NCBI GenBank assembly: GCA_035513175.1 | Contig: DATKCN010000103.1 | Span: 1 to 25,106 of the forward strand | DNA: 25,106 nucleotides | Direction of reading: 5' to 3' | DNA from: DATKCN01 sp035513175 | GTDB taxonomy: Bacteria; Chloroflexota; Chloroflexia; Thermomicrobiales; CFX8 | Shown here: one piece after another, positions 1 through 7,464 of the stretch | Layout of the letters: the number at the start of each line of letters is the position of its first letter | How positions within the stretch are numbered: the stretch's first letter is position 1 | The notes under the pieces: model-generated | The model's database searches: none | What the model was told of the DNA's origin: nothing | What the model saw: only the letters and a program-made list of their open reading frames with translations | Position numbers and translations under genes: made by a program

Positions 1-1
1 C

Positions 2-424
2 AGCGGCTATGAGGCGCGCTTCAGCGTGCGATACACGACCGCCGTGGGACTGCTGCGGGGCCAAGCCGGCCTTGAAGCATTCCGGGACGAGCGCATTCAT
101 GACGATGACACGCGGGCGCTCATGGCGCGGATCAGCACGGAGATTGATCCGAGCATCCAGGCGCGCTACCCGGAAGAGTGGGGCTGCCGCGTGGAGATTG
201 CACTGGCAGGAGGGGAGACCGTGACGGCAGTGGCCGCGCACCCCCGCGGGATGCCCGCCAACCCACTCGATGACGATCAGCTGATGGACAAGTATCTCGG
301 GCTGGCCGAGCCCGCGATCGGACTCGAGCGCGCGCGACTGCTGGCGGACCGCATCTGGAGCCTGCCAGACGGGAGCGCTGAGTCGCTGTTGGACACGCTC
401 GCGGCAGTGGAGGTCCACCGGTAG
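2..424 (+). CDS. MmgE/PrpD family dehydratase, C-terminal part (5' truncated by window edge)
   Basis: The reading frame is open from base 2 to a TAG at 422-424, so only about 140 C-terminal residues are present. The visible part matches the C-terminal domain of the MmgE/PrpD family (2-methylcitrate dehydratase, cis-aconitate decarboxylase and relatives): a SVRYTTAVGLLRG-type start, a DDDTRALMARI segment, a VEIALAGG strand, and the hallmark NPLDDDQLMDKYLGLAEP motif. Family members dehydrate or decarboxylate tricarboxylates or similar hydroxy acids in the cytosol. The next gene starts one base after the stop and encodes a CoA-ligase subunit, so the two are probably co-translated and act in one pathway. 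The catalytic N-terminal domain lies outside the window, so I cannot tell 2-methylcitrate dehydratase from cis-aconitate decarboxylase or another activity. Confidence 0.85.
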   Translation, partial: SGYEARFSVRYTTAVGLLRGQAGLEAFRDERIHDDDTRALMARISTEIDPSIQARYPEEWGCRVEIALAGGETVTAVAAHPRGMPANPLDDDQLMDKYLGLAEPAIGLERARLLADRIWSLPDGSAESLLDTLAAVEVHR

Positions 425-425
425 C

Positions 426-1622
426 GTGGCGCGCCTGCTCGAAGACGACGCCAAGCGCCTGCTATCCGAGCATGGGCTGACCGTGCCAAGCGGTCAGCGA
501 GCCTCCACGGCCGAGGCAGCGGCGGCAGTCGCGGACGCGTTTGGCGGGAGCTGCGTCGTCAAGGCTCTCATTCCGATTGGGCGGCGCGGCAAAGCGGGGC
601 TCGTTGAGCTGTGCCGTGACTCGCGAGGCGCGCGCGAATCAGCTGGTCGAATGCTCGGCGCCGCATTCGACGCTCGTCGCGTTGAGATGGTGCTGGTCGA
701 GGAGTTGGTCGGCATCGTTTCCGAGCACTACCTGTCGATCTCGCTCGACGCCGAATCGCTCGAGTTCGCAGTGCTGATCAGCGGGCGAGGCGGTGTCGAC
801 ATCGAGGAGCACGCTCGTTCGGTCGTGCGGCTCGGTGTCAGCCCGAGCCGCGAACTGGACACGGACGCCGCCGTCACCGCGTGGACCGCTGCTGGCTGTG
901 GATTACACGCGGCGACTCTCGCGGACGCCACGAAATGCGCGCTGGCCGCTTTCCAGGAGCTGGATGCGACGCTGCTGGAGATCAACCCGTTGGCGATCGA
1001 TTCGTCAGAGCGGGTCGTCGTGGTAGGGGCGATGCTGGCCGTGGACGACGCCGCGCTGGCGAGGCAGCCACGTGTCGCCCCGCTCGTCGTCGCGGGCAGC
1101 GATCGCGCGACACGCCCCGAGACCGAGTTGGAGCGGCGTGTCGCCGACATCAACGCCGACATGACGCAGCGAGGCTCCGCGCGCTACCTCGAGCTCGACG
1201 GCGGGGACATTGGCTTCCTGTGCGGCGGGGGAGGGGCAAGCCTGCTGCTGTTCGACGCGCTCGTCCGTGCTGGCGGCACACCGGCCAATTACTCTGAATT
1301 TGGCGGAAACCCGACGGAGCAGCGCGTTTACGATCTCGCGCGAGTCGTGCTCGACAAGCCGGGCGTGGCGGGACTCTTCGTCGCGCACAACATAACAAAC
1401 AACACGCAAGTGGACATCGTCGCGAGGGGGGTCACACGCGCCATTAGCGACGCGGGACTGCCGGTGTCGTTTCCAGTCGTCGCGCGCGAGGTCGGCGTGA
1501 ACGACGATGAGGGCCGCAGCGTGTTCGAGGCGGCAGGCGTCAGCTACCTCGGAGCTGATGTGTCGCTCGATCAGGCAGCGCGACTCATGGTAGAGCGCAT
1601 GAAAGCGGTTGGCTCCAGGTGA
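426..1622 (+). CDS. Succinyl-CoA synthetase beta-like subunit (ATP-grasp CoA ligase), divergent clade
   Basis: 398 residues, close to SucC length (about 390). The N-terminal ATP-grasp part carries KALIPIGRRGKAG, matching the family's K-x-Q-hxx-GGRGKAG nucleotide-binding loop, and LLEINPLAI near residues 182-190 matches the Mg-binding LEINPL motif. The C-terminal ligase domain carries GFLCGGGGASL and NYSEFGGNPTEQRV where canonical SucC has NGAGLAM and LDVGGGAT, so this is not an ordinary SucC. Such proteins form a heteromer with a SucD-like subunit and activate a carboxylate to its CoA thioester with ATP or GTP. The GTG start sits one base after the upstream stop, and the end overlaps the alpha-like gene by 4 nt, so the three genes form one tight operon. 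The substrate is unknown; malate, citramalate, itaconate or succinate are candidates. Class-level confidence is high, substrate confidence low. Confidence 0.85.
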   Translation: MARLLEDDAKRLLSEHGLTVPSGQRASTAEAAAAVADAFGGSCVVKALIPIGRRGKAGLVELCRDSRGARESAGRMLGAAFDARRVEMVLVEELVGIVSEHYLSISLDAESLEFAVLISGRGGVDIEEHARSVVRLGVSPSRELDTDAAVTAWTAAGCGLHAATLADATKCALAAFQELDATLLEINPLAIDSSERVVVVGAMLAVDDAALARQPRVAPLVVAGSDRATRPETELERRVADINADMTQRGSARYLELDGGDIGFLCGGGGASLLLFDALVRAGGTPANYSEFGGNPTEQRVYDLARVVLDKPGVAGLFVAHNITNNTQVDIVARGVTRAISDAGLPVSFPVVAREVGVNDDEGRSVFEAAGVSYLGADVSLDQAARLMVERMKAVGSR

Positions 1623-2527
1623 CGCTGTTCAGCGATTCGGGAGTGATGATCCAGGGCATAACCGGCCGCGAGGGTCGCATGACCGCCGAGCACATGCTTG
1701 CCTACGGCACGTGTGTCGTGGCCGGTGTCACGCCGGGCAAGGGCGGTGAGTCGGTCCACGGCGTGCCGGTGTTCGACACGGTTTTAGACGCCGTTGCGGC
1801 GCTTGGCGCCGGGAGCATCGGGGTCAGCGTCGTCATCGTGCCGCCGTTGGCGACGCTACAGGCCGTTGCAGACGTGGTCCAGCAGGCCGGGTGCGACGTT
1901 GTCATTGCTACGGAGGGGGCCCCGCGCCACGACGTGCTACGCCTGCTTGCCATCGCTCGCGACGCCGGAGTGGCTGTTGTCGGGCCGAACTCGGTCGGCG
2001 TGATTCAACCGGGACGACGTCGCAAGCTGGGAGCCATTGGGGGCGACCGGCCAGACCGCGCGTTCGTGCCGGGGTCGATCGGCGTCGTCTCGCGCTCGGG
2101 AGGCATGACATCGGAGATTGGGTTGACACTCAAGCTGGCCGGGCTCGGCGTCTCCGCCGCGATAAGCGTCGGAGGAGATGACGCGATCGGACTGCCACCG
2201 GCGTCGGCGGCCCGGCTGTTGCAGGCAGTCACCGGCACTCGCGCGATCTGCTATTTCGGAGAGCCCGGCACAGCGTTCGAGGAGGACCTCGCCTCGGCGA
2301 TTGCCGGCGGCTCCCTGACCGTGCCGGTGGTTGCGCTGGTCGCTGGCACGTTTACTGAGTCGCTGCCGGAGGGCACCGCCTTCGGACACGCGGCAGCCAT
2401 TATCAGGCGCGGCAGCGGCCGTCCGTCCGACAAGCGGCGCATGCTGGCGGAGGCTGGCGCGATCGTCGTCGAATCCCTGGACGACATGGCGTCCGCCGTC
2501 GCTGGCCTTGTGGGTGGCGCGGGCTGA
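1619..2527 (+). CDS. Succinyl-CoA synthetase alpha-like subunit (CoA-binding ligase subunit)
   Basis: 302 residues, near SucD length (about 290). In order: a CoA-binding Rossmann domain starting with QGITGREG and VAGVTPGKGG...GVPVF; a second nucleotide-binding stretch VVGPNSVGVI; GSIGVVSRSGGMTSE, matching the GIVSRSGTLTYE block; and GTAFGHAAAII, whose histidine (residue 257) sits at the conserved phosphohistidine position of the GHAGAI motif. The subunit should carry the phospho-enzyme intermediate and transfer phosphate to the acid substrate before CoA attack. The GTG start overlaps the previous stop by 4 nt (GTGA), a translational-coupling arrangement expected for a 1:1 complex with the beta-like subunit. 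VSRSGGMTSE has Gly-Met instead of Thr-Leu, so, like its partner, it diverges from housekeeping SucD. The gene ends 13 nt before the convergent carbonic anhydrase gene. Confidence 0.87.
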   Translation: MTLFSDSGVMIQGITGREGRMTAEHMLAYGTCVVAGVTPGKGGESVHGVPVFDTVLDAVAALGAGSIGVSVVIVPPLATLQAVADVVQQAGCDVVIATEGAPRHDVLRLLAIARDAGVAVVGPNSVGVIQPGRRRKLGAIGGDRPDRAFVPGSIGVVSRSGGMTSEIGLTLKLAGLGVSAAISVGGDDAIGLPPASAARLLQAVTGTRAICYFGEPGTAFEEDLASAIAGGSLTVPVVALVAGTFTESLPEGTAFGHAAAIIRRGSGRPSDKRRMLAEAGAIVVESLDDMASAVAGLVGGAG

Positions 2528-2540
2528 GGTCGAGCCGTGT

Positions 2541-3338
2541 CTAGCGGTTGAATTCCTCCGACAACCGCAATTCACGGTCGTTCAACGGCTGCAGCGGCCT
2601 GAAGTTGGCTGAGTAGAGCGTTGTGAACGCGGCAATCTGCCCGGCGGACGCTTGGACCGGGCGCGCCATGACGAACCATCGGACTCGCTCGGAGCACGGG
2701 GGTGTCGTCAACGATCCTGGATACTCGAACACCTCATGAGACTCCGGCAGCAGAGCCGCCGCGTCGACCGTCACTCCATCGACCTTCACCGGCTCTTCGG
2801 TCTCGCTTGACGGCATGTGGGAGAAGACCGGCTCCAGCGCAGCGTTCGGCGCGCCCTCCTCAAAAAGAACGCCCACAACGGCCAGGTTGCCATCGGAATC
2901 CATGTGGACGAGGTGTAGCTCAAGCGGGAAGCGCGTGCCGTCAAGCGTGTGCTCGCTCTGCGCGTGCAGGTGGAATTGCAGTAGGTCGTATGTCGCGGCT
3001 TCGACTGATATCGTGCTGCCGGGCTCATACACGACCTGCACGGTGTGGCCGTTGTTCACGATGGAGAGATCGGATGCGCGATAGTCGAACACGACATCGT
3101 TGGCGTCGCGCACGGCGAGCGCCGGTGACAGGTCAACCGGCGACTGCTCGGCGCCGGAGGCGCAGCGTTCGTAGTCGTCATCGATGACGCCCCAGCGGTC
3201 CGGACCGGTGTCGCCGGAATAGCTCCAGTGTGCGTCAGCTTTGGCGTGGGGAGGCGTGACGGTCGTCTCATCGCGGCATCCGAGGAGAAGCAGAGCGCAC
3301 GCCAGCGCAAAGATCAGAACCGGAGAGCGCCTGTTCAT
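2541..3338 (-). CDS. Alpha-class carbonic anhydrase, lipoprotein
   Basis: 265 residues from the ATG at 3338. A TTG six codons upstream (3356) is possible, but the ATG gives a textbook lipoprotein signal: MNRRS, a hydrophobic run, and lipobox LLGC with the acylated Cys at about residue 21. The mature domain begins with HWSYSGDTGPDRWG and EQSPVDL as in alpha-carbonic anhydrases. Zinc ligands are the two His of QFHLHAQSEH (about 123 and 125) and the first His of ELHLVH (about 142); the SEH Glu is retained, and LTTPPCSERVRWFV matches the conserved C-terminal block. The enzyme interconverts CO2 and bicarbonate on the outer face of the membrane. It lies downstream of the zinc peptidase gene on the same strand with a gap of about 170 nt. 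Position in the window suggests no direct role in the flanking dicarboxylate genes, although CO2-coupled metabolism cannot be excluded. Confidence 0.93.
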   Translation of the reverse strand: MNRRSPVLIFALACALLLLGCRDETTVTPPHAKADAHWSYSGDTGPDRWGVIDDDYERCASGAEQSPVDLSPALAVRDANDVVFDYRASDLSIVNNGHTVQVVYEPGSTISVEAATYDLLQFHLHAQSEHTLDGTRFPLELHLVHMDSDGNLAVVGVLFEEGAPNAALEPVFSHMPSSETEEPVKVDGVTVDAAALLPESHEVFEYPGSLTTPPCSERVRWFVMARPVQASAGQIAAFTTLYSANFRPLQPLNDRELRLSEEFNR

Positions 3339-3511
3339 GCCTGACCGACCCGTCAACCCTTCGGCACGCTATGCGCGCGTGGCGCTGTTGACCTCGTCCG
3401 GGAGGCGCGGAGTGCGACTGGCCACGCCAAGATGGAAGCCAAAACGACACTATTATGCGCGCGCGGAACAGTTTGCGAGGCGACGCAGGCTCGCGGTCCA
3501 GCGTTCGAAGG

Positions 3512-4378
3512 TTAAACGTCCCCGCTGAACGTGTCGCACGCGTCGTGGTCGCCCGTCTGATAGCCTGTCTGGAACCACTTCTGGCGCTGTTCGGATGACC
3601 CGTGTGTCCACGATTCCGGGGTGACGCGTCCTTCGACACGTTCCTGGATGCGGTCATCCCCCACCGACGCCGCGGCATCGAGGCCGACGGCAATGTCCTC
3701 GTCGCTCAGGGGGTTGAGATACCCTGTGTCGGTGGCATGGTGGGCCCACAGCCCGGAGTAGCAATCCGCCTGCAACTCGATGCGCACGGCGGCGCTGTCG
3801 GGTCCAGTCGAGCGGTCGTTCGCAAAGCTCGCCAACGTGCCTTCCAGATTCTGGATATGGTGGCCGTACTCGTGGGCCAGAACGTATGCCTCGGCGAACG
3901 GTCCGCCCTGAGCGCCGAAACGCGCCTCCAACTGCTCGAAGAAGCTTAGATCGAGGTACACGCCCTGGTCCGCAGGACAATAGAACGGGCCGGTCTGCGC
4001 GCTTCCGACCCCGCATCCGGTCTGTGTTGAGCCGGTGAAGAGATAGGTCTGAGCGGGCTCGTACGCTCGACCGGTGACGGGCAGCGCTTCGTCCCAGTAC
4101 GCCTGAACGCTGTTGACGTAGCCGACGATGCGGCAGTCCTGACTCTGGTTCGCGTCGGCTCCTGTCCTGCACTCTTCAAGCGTCGTTCCCGGCTGTTCGG
4201 ATCCCTGCGACGGCGACGAAATGCCTGCGTCGAGCGGGTTGACGCCGAGCAACATCGCGACGAGCAGGATGATGATCCCCGCGCCTCCGCCGACGCCACC
4301 GATAACCTTGCCACTCGCGCCTCGACGGTCGCTGACTTGGGATGGATCTAGTCGCGCCCGGTCCCTGAATCTGGCCAT
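3512..4378 (-). CDS. Neutral zinc metallopeptidase, YpfJ family, membrane-anchored
   Basis: 288 residues from the ATG at 4378. That start has a good Shine-Dalgarno (GGGGGAA about 6 nt upstream), whereas an in-frame GTG five codons earlier overlaps this ribosome site. The sequence opens with MARFRDRARLD and a GGVGGGAG turn, as in YpfJ proteins, followed by one transmembrane segment (about residues 24-46). The peptidase domain then carries HEYGHH (His169, Glu170, His173), the zincin HEXXH motif, with RIELQADCYSG downstream, where the third ligand of this family is expected. WTHGSSEQRQKWFQTGY near the end is the typical YpfJ C-terminal block. The catalytic domain should face outside the cytoplasm. 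The physiological substrate of this family is not established. It is divergently transcribed from the hydratase operon at 4550. Confidence 0.93.
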   Translation of the reverse strand: MARFRDRARLDPSQVSDRRGASGKVIGGVGGGAGIIILLVAMLLGVNPLDAGISSPSQGSEQPGTTLEECRTGADANQSQDCRIVGYVNSVQAYWDEALPVTGRAYEPAQTYLFTGSTQTGCGVGSAQTGPFYCPADQGVYLDLSFFEQLEARFGAQGGPFAEAYVLAHEYGHHIQNLEGTLASFANDRSTGPDSAAVRIELQADCYSGLWAHHATDTGYLNPLSDEDIAVGLDAAASVGDDRIQERVEGRVTPESWTHGSSEQRQKWFQTGYQTGDHDACDTFSGDV

Positions 4379-4436
4379 GCTGCTTTCCCCCACGATTTAA
4401 GGTCGAGGAATCGCGCTGCGAAATCGGCGACTCTTC

Positions 4437-4469
4437 CAACGCATGTTCGCGGCAAAGGACAACGCATGT
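4437..4469. promoter_or_regulatory. 10-bp direct repeat in divergent intergenic region (candidate operator)
   Basis: CAACGCATGT occurs at 4437-4446 and again, identical, at 4460-4469, a 23-nt start-to-start spacing (about two helical turns). The pair lies between the divergent starts at 4378 (minus) and 4550 (plus). Tandem same-face half-sites in such a position suit a regulator of one or both genes, but the repeat could be chance. No clear -35/-10 pair is visible in this gap. Confidence 0.35.
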
Positions 4470-4549
4470 CCCGTGCCGTGCTCGGCGCCTCGAAATGCCG
4501 CGTGTTACGCTGATCGTGGCCGGCGCCGCGCCGATGAGAGGGCCCCGCG

Positions 4550-5401
4550 ATGATTCGAGAGGTCGACGTCAGTCTGATTACCGAGACCGTCGAGCGTCTG
4601 TGCCTCGACGCGAACTACGCGCTGCCTGATGATGTCGTGGACGCGTTGGAAGCGGCGCGAATTCGCGAAGTATCCCCGCTCGGAAAGCAGACGATCAGCC
4701 TCATTCTGGAAAATGTAAGTGTCGCCGCCGAGGAGCGCGTGCCGATGTGTCAGGACACCGGGACGGTCGTCGTGTTCGCCGATGTCGGCCAGGACGTGCA
4801 CTTCAACGGCGGATCATTTCGCGACGCCATCGACGAGGGCGTGCGTCGGGCCTATACACGCGGATACCTGCGCTCGTCGATTGTCGGGCGGCCGGTTGGT
4901 CGACGGACGAACACCGGCGACAATACCCCTGCCGTGTTGCACCTGCACCTCGTTCCGGGGGGAAATGTGAGCCTGACCCTGTTGGCGAAGGGCGGCGGGG
5001 CCGAGAACATGTCCCGCATGAGCATGTTGACCCCGTCGGATGGATTGCAAGGCGTGATCGACTTCGTGGTCGAGACTGTCGAGATCGCCGGACCGAACGC
5101 GTGCCCGCCAGTGATCGTCGGGGTCGGCATCGGCGGGACATTCGACTCTGTCGGCGCGCTGGCGAAGCACGCGATTGCCCGACCGATCGGCACGACGACC
5201 GAAGACGATGAGACGAGACAGATCGAGGTCGATATACTGCGGCGGATAAATGCGCTCGGCATCGGACCGCATGGCTTCGGCGGGCGCGTGACGGCGCTGG
5301 CTGTACACGTTGAGATGGCCCCGACGCATATCGCGAGCCTGCCGGTCGCCGTCAATCTGCAATGTGGACCGGCGGCTCGAAGCCACAGGGCGGTGATCTA
5401 G
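4550..5401 (+). CDS. Class I fumarase / L(+)-tartrate dehydratase-type hydratase, alpha (N-terminal) subunit
   Basis: 283 residues, the usual size of the alpha subunit of two-subunit, oxygen-sensitive [4Fe-4S] hydratases (TtdA and class I fumarase N-terminal domain). Cluster ligands are visible: Cys67 in VPMCQDTG, Cys185 in NACPPVIVG, Cys272 in NLQCGP. KGGGAENMSRMSMLTPSDG and GVGIGGTFDSVGALAKHA are the other family blocks. The ATG is preceded by GAGAGGG at suitable spacing. The enzyme adds or removes water on C4/C5 dicarboxylates: fumarate/malate, mesaconate/citramalate or tartrate/oxaloacetate. The beta subunit follows one nucleotide after this stop. With a CoA ligase upstream and a CitE-type lyase downstream, a fumarase or mesaconase role is more likely than tartrate use, but sequence alone does not decide. 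Confidence 0.93.
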   Translation: MIREVDVSLITETVERLCLDANYALPDDVVDALEAARIREVSPLGKQTISLILENVSVAAEERVPMCQDTGTVVVFADVGQDVHFNGGSFRDAIDEGVRRAYTRGYLRSSIVGRPVGRRTNTGDNTPAVLHLHLVPGGNVSLTLLAKGGGAENMSRMSMLTPSDGLQGVIDFVVETVEIAGPNACPPVIVGVGIGGTFDSVGALAKHAIARPIGTTTEDDETRQIEVDILRRINALGIGPHGFGGRVTALAVHVEMAPTHIASLPVAVNLQCGPAARSHRAVI

Positions 5402-5402
5402 C

Positions 5403-5963
5403 GTGACGACCGTCACGAGATTGCGCGCTCCACTGACCGACGAACAGATCCTGCCACTAAAGGCTGGCGACGCGGTGCTAATCGATGGGACGGTCTTTGG
5501 AGCGCGTGACGCCGCGCATGCCCAACTCGTGGAGGCGCTGCGGCGCGGAGAGGTCCTGCCGATCGAGCTCACGGGGCAGATCCTGTACTACGTTGGTCCC
5601 GCGCCCGCGCGACCCGGGCATCCAATCGGATCCGCCGGACCGACGACGAGTGGCCGGATGGATCGGTATACGCCCGAGCTGCTGGCGGCGGGGTTGCGCG
5701 CGACGATCGGAAAGGGACATCGCGGCGGGGCCGTCCGCGAGTCGATCGTCGCGCATCGGTGTCTCTATCTCGCTGCGATTGGGGGCTCGGGGGCGATGCT
5801 CGCCAAGCGCATCATCGGTTCAGAAGTTGTGGCCTACGAGGAACTCGGGCCGGAGGCGATCTATCGCTTCGAAGTGCGCGACTTCCCGGCCGTCGTCGTC
5901 AATGACGCGCACGGACTCGATCTGTACGAAATGTCGCGCGAGGAATATTGCGAGCGGGCCTAA
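5403..5963 (+). CDS. Class I fumarase / tartrate dehydratase-type hydratase, beta (C-terminal) subunit
   Basis: 186 residues, the size of TtdB-like beta subunits. Family blocks are LRAPLTDEQILPLKAGDAVLI at the start (a D/E-rich opening with L-K-x-GD), GQILYYVGPAP, the PTTSGRMDRYTP substrate-loop motif, TIGKGHRG, and an EAIYRFEVRDFPAVVVND region. It completes the active site with the alpha subunit. The GTG start is one base after the alpha stop, so translation is coupled. Its stop codon overlaps the 3' end of the convergent lyase gene by 4 nt (5960-5963), leaving no room for a separate terminator between them. Confidence 0.92.
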   Translation: MTTVTRLRAPLTDEQILPLKAGDAVLIDGTVFGARDAAHAQLVEALRRGEVLPIELTGQILYYVGPAPARPGHPIGSAGPTTSGRMDRYTPELLAAGLRATIGKGHRGGAVRESIVAHRCLYLAAIGGSGAMLAKRIIGSEVVAYEELGPEAIYRFEVRDFPAVVVNDAHGLDLYEMSREEYCERA

Positions 5964-6796
5964 TCCGCCACTGACGTGTGTCGTGGGCGGGCCAACAGCG
6001 CGCGGGCGCGCTCGGCGACGGGCGGGTCGACCATCTGACCGTCCACCTCGATAGCCCCGCGACCCTGTGACAGGGCGTCATCGAACGCGGTCACAATCCG
6101 CCGCGCGTGATCGATCTCCGCGCTGGACGGTGAAAATGCCAGGTGGATGATAGGGATTTGCGCTGGGTGAATCGCGAACTTGCCATCGAAGCCCATCGAT
6201 GCCGCGACGGAGCAATCGATGGTGAGAGTGTCGACATCGCGGAACTCGGGGCAGATCGTGTCATAGGCATCGACGCCTGCCGCGCGGGCCGCGACGAGCG
6301 TCACATTGCGCGCCCAGGTCAGCTCTGCGCCTCCCGGCGTGCGGCGGCTCCGCAGCGCGTTCGTCAGGTCCTCGCCGCCAAGAAAAATGCCGTGCACACC
6401 GCGGGTGTCTGCGATCTCTTCCGCGCGCAACAGCGACCGGGGCGTTTCGAGGGTGACGATCATCTCGCGCTGACGGCCCCTCAGCGCGTCGAAGACCGCG
6501 TCCAGCTCGACGGGAAAGTCGATCTTCGGAATGACGACGCCCGCGTCGACGCCGTCGATTACGGTGAGATCTTCGGCGAGCGCGCCTGCCAGTGGCGCGT
6601 TCAGTCGCACGAACGGCCGCGCCGCGCCGCTCCACCCGCGCAGCATCTCGCGGACCATCTCGCGCGCGGCGGCACGCTGATCCGGCGGGACGCTGTCCTC
6701 AAGATCGAAGACGACGGCGTCGGCTTCCAGCTGCGTCGCCTTGGCCAGCATCGACTCTCGGTGGCCGGGAACGAACAACAGAGACCGATAGGGCAC
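5960..6796 (-). CDS. CitE-like HpcH/HpaI-family acyl-CoA lyase (malyl-/citramalyl-CoA lyase type)
   Basis: 278 residues, typical for free-standing CitE-like lyases. Motifs in order: RSLLFVPG (Arg4, CoA/substrate), VVFDLEDSVPP (Asp31, Glu33, Asp34), VRLN (Arg64), VTLETPRSLLRA (Glu117, Mg ligand), FLGGEDL (Asp143, Mg ligand), and GKFAIHPAQI near the C-terminal third. The family cleaves (3S)-malyl-CoA to glyoxylate and acetyl-CoA, or citramalyl-CoA to pyruvate and acetyl-CoA; citrate lyase beta is the third possibility, but the alpha and ACP subunits are absent. GTG start with AGGGGG about 7 nt upstream. It follows the CBS/zinc-ribbon gene by 12 nt on the minus strand, forming a two-gene operon, and converges on the hydratase operon with a 4-nt tail overlap. 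It should not be confused with HpaI of the aromatic pathway; the LEDSV and GGEDL motifs are CitE-type. Confidence 0.9.
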   Translation of the reverse strand: MPYRSLLFVPGHRESMLAKATQLEADAVVFDLEDSVPPDQRAAAREMVREMLRGWSGAARPFVRLNAPLAGALAEDLTVIDGVDAGVVIPKIDFPVELDAVFDALRGRQREMIVTLETPRSLLRAEEIADTRGVHGIFLGGEDLTNALRSRRTPGGAELTWARNVTLVAARAAGVDAYDTICPEFRDVDTLTIDCSVAASMGFDGKFAIHPAQIPIIHLAFSPSSAEIDHARRIVTAFDDALSQGRGAIEVDGQMVDPPVAERARALLARPRHTSVAD

Positions 6797-6808
6797 GTCG
6801 GGTTCCCC

Positions 6809-7291
6809 CTACATGCCCGGAGGCTCGCGCTCGAGGATGATCTCGGAATTGCCGCATTTCGGGCAGACGGTAAGGCGCTCGAAACCGCGCGTGTAGTAGC
6901 CGCACGCCTCGCACGACCAGCGCGTCATCGCGAACAATCGCACCAGATCGGAGCGCGACACGATGCCTACGACGACGCCGTCGGCGACGACCGGCACGCG
7001 CCTGACGCGCCTGCTGGTGAGGATCTGCGCGACCGTCTCCGCGTCAGTGTCCTCGGCGACCGTCACCACGTCGGTCGACATGATCTCGGCGACCGTACGA
7101 CCCTCTTTGGCAATAATGTCGAACTCGGTGACGACGCCAACGAGCGTTCCGTCCTGATCGACGACCGGCATGCCCGAGATGGAGCGTGAGAACAACAGGC
7201 GGGCGGCGTTTTCGGTGAGCATGTCCGGCGATACGGTCTCGACGTCGCTAGTCATAATGTCGGCCACCGTGATCAGCTGAGTGGTCAGCAT
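6809..7291 (-). CDS. Tandem CBS-domain protein with C-terminal zinc ribbon
   Basis: 160 residues. Two CBS repeats are clear: VADIMTSDVETVSP...GMPVVDQDGTLVGVVTEFDII (about 8-60) and VAEIMSTDVVTVAED...RRVPVVADGVVVGIVSRSDLV (about 67-117). A short zinc ribbon follows: Cys127-x2-Cys130 and Cys143-x2-Cys146 (CEACGYYTRG...VCPKCGN). CBS pairs (Bateman modules) usually bind adenosine nucleotides such as AMP, ATP or SAM and pass energy or metabolite status to a partner; the ribbon may dock to that partner or to nucleic acid. ATG at 7291 with GGGGAG just upstream. The downstream CitE-like gene starts 12 nt after the stop, so the lyase is the obvious candidate partner. The exact function is unknown. Confidence 0.9.
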   Translation of the reverse strand: MLTTQLITVADIMTSDVETVSPDMLTENAARLLFSRSISGMPVVDQDGTLVGVVTEFDIIAKEGRTVAEIMSTDVVTVAEDTDAETVAQILTSRRVRRVPVVADGVVVGIVSRSDLVRLFAMTRWSCEACGYYTRGFERLTVCPKCGNSEIILEREPPGM

Positions 7292-7439
7292 GGGCTCCCC
7301 TCTCGTGACACGCGGTGGGCGCCGATCTGGCGGCGGTGGCAGCGCGTCAGTCGTTCTACACCGTTCGCAAGTGCGACGCCAGCGTATACCCGCTATGGTG
7401 AGCGCCCTGGCGTGCGTGCTCGGGATGAAGTGTACTTCG

Positions 7440-7464
7440 TCCGTCAGCCGTCGTGACTGACGGA
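7440..7464 (-). terminator. 8-bp perfect inverted repeat at 3' end of the 7444-8679 gene
   Basis: TCCGTCAG (7440-7447), a 9-nt loop, then CTGACGGA (7457-7464). The stem covers the last codons and stop of the minus-strand gene ending at 7444. No T-run follows in the direction of transcription, so it is a hairpin of uncertain terminating power; it may also protect the transcript end. Confidence 0.35.

Noticed and set aside
2541..4378. Carbonic anhydrase and zinc peptidase as parts of the dicarboxylate module
   Set aside because: They are on the opposite strand, are extracytoplasmic by signal or membrane segment, and belong to general-purpose families; only proximity links them.
5960..6796. CitE-like lyase as the missing HpaI aldolase of the aromatic pathway
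   Set aside because: HpaI belongs to the same superfamily, but the LEDSV, VTLETP and GGEDL motifs are of the acyl-CoA lyase type and the gene is 3.6 kb away on the other strand in a different operon.
6143..7189. 348-codon open frame on the plus strand opposite citE and the CBS gene
   Set aside because: Antisense to two well-supported genes, spans their boundary, and shows no domain.
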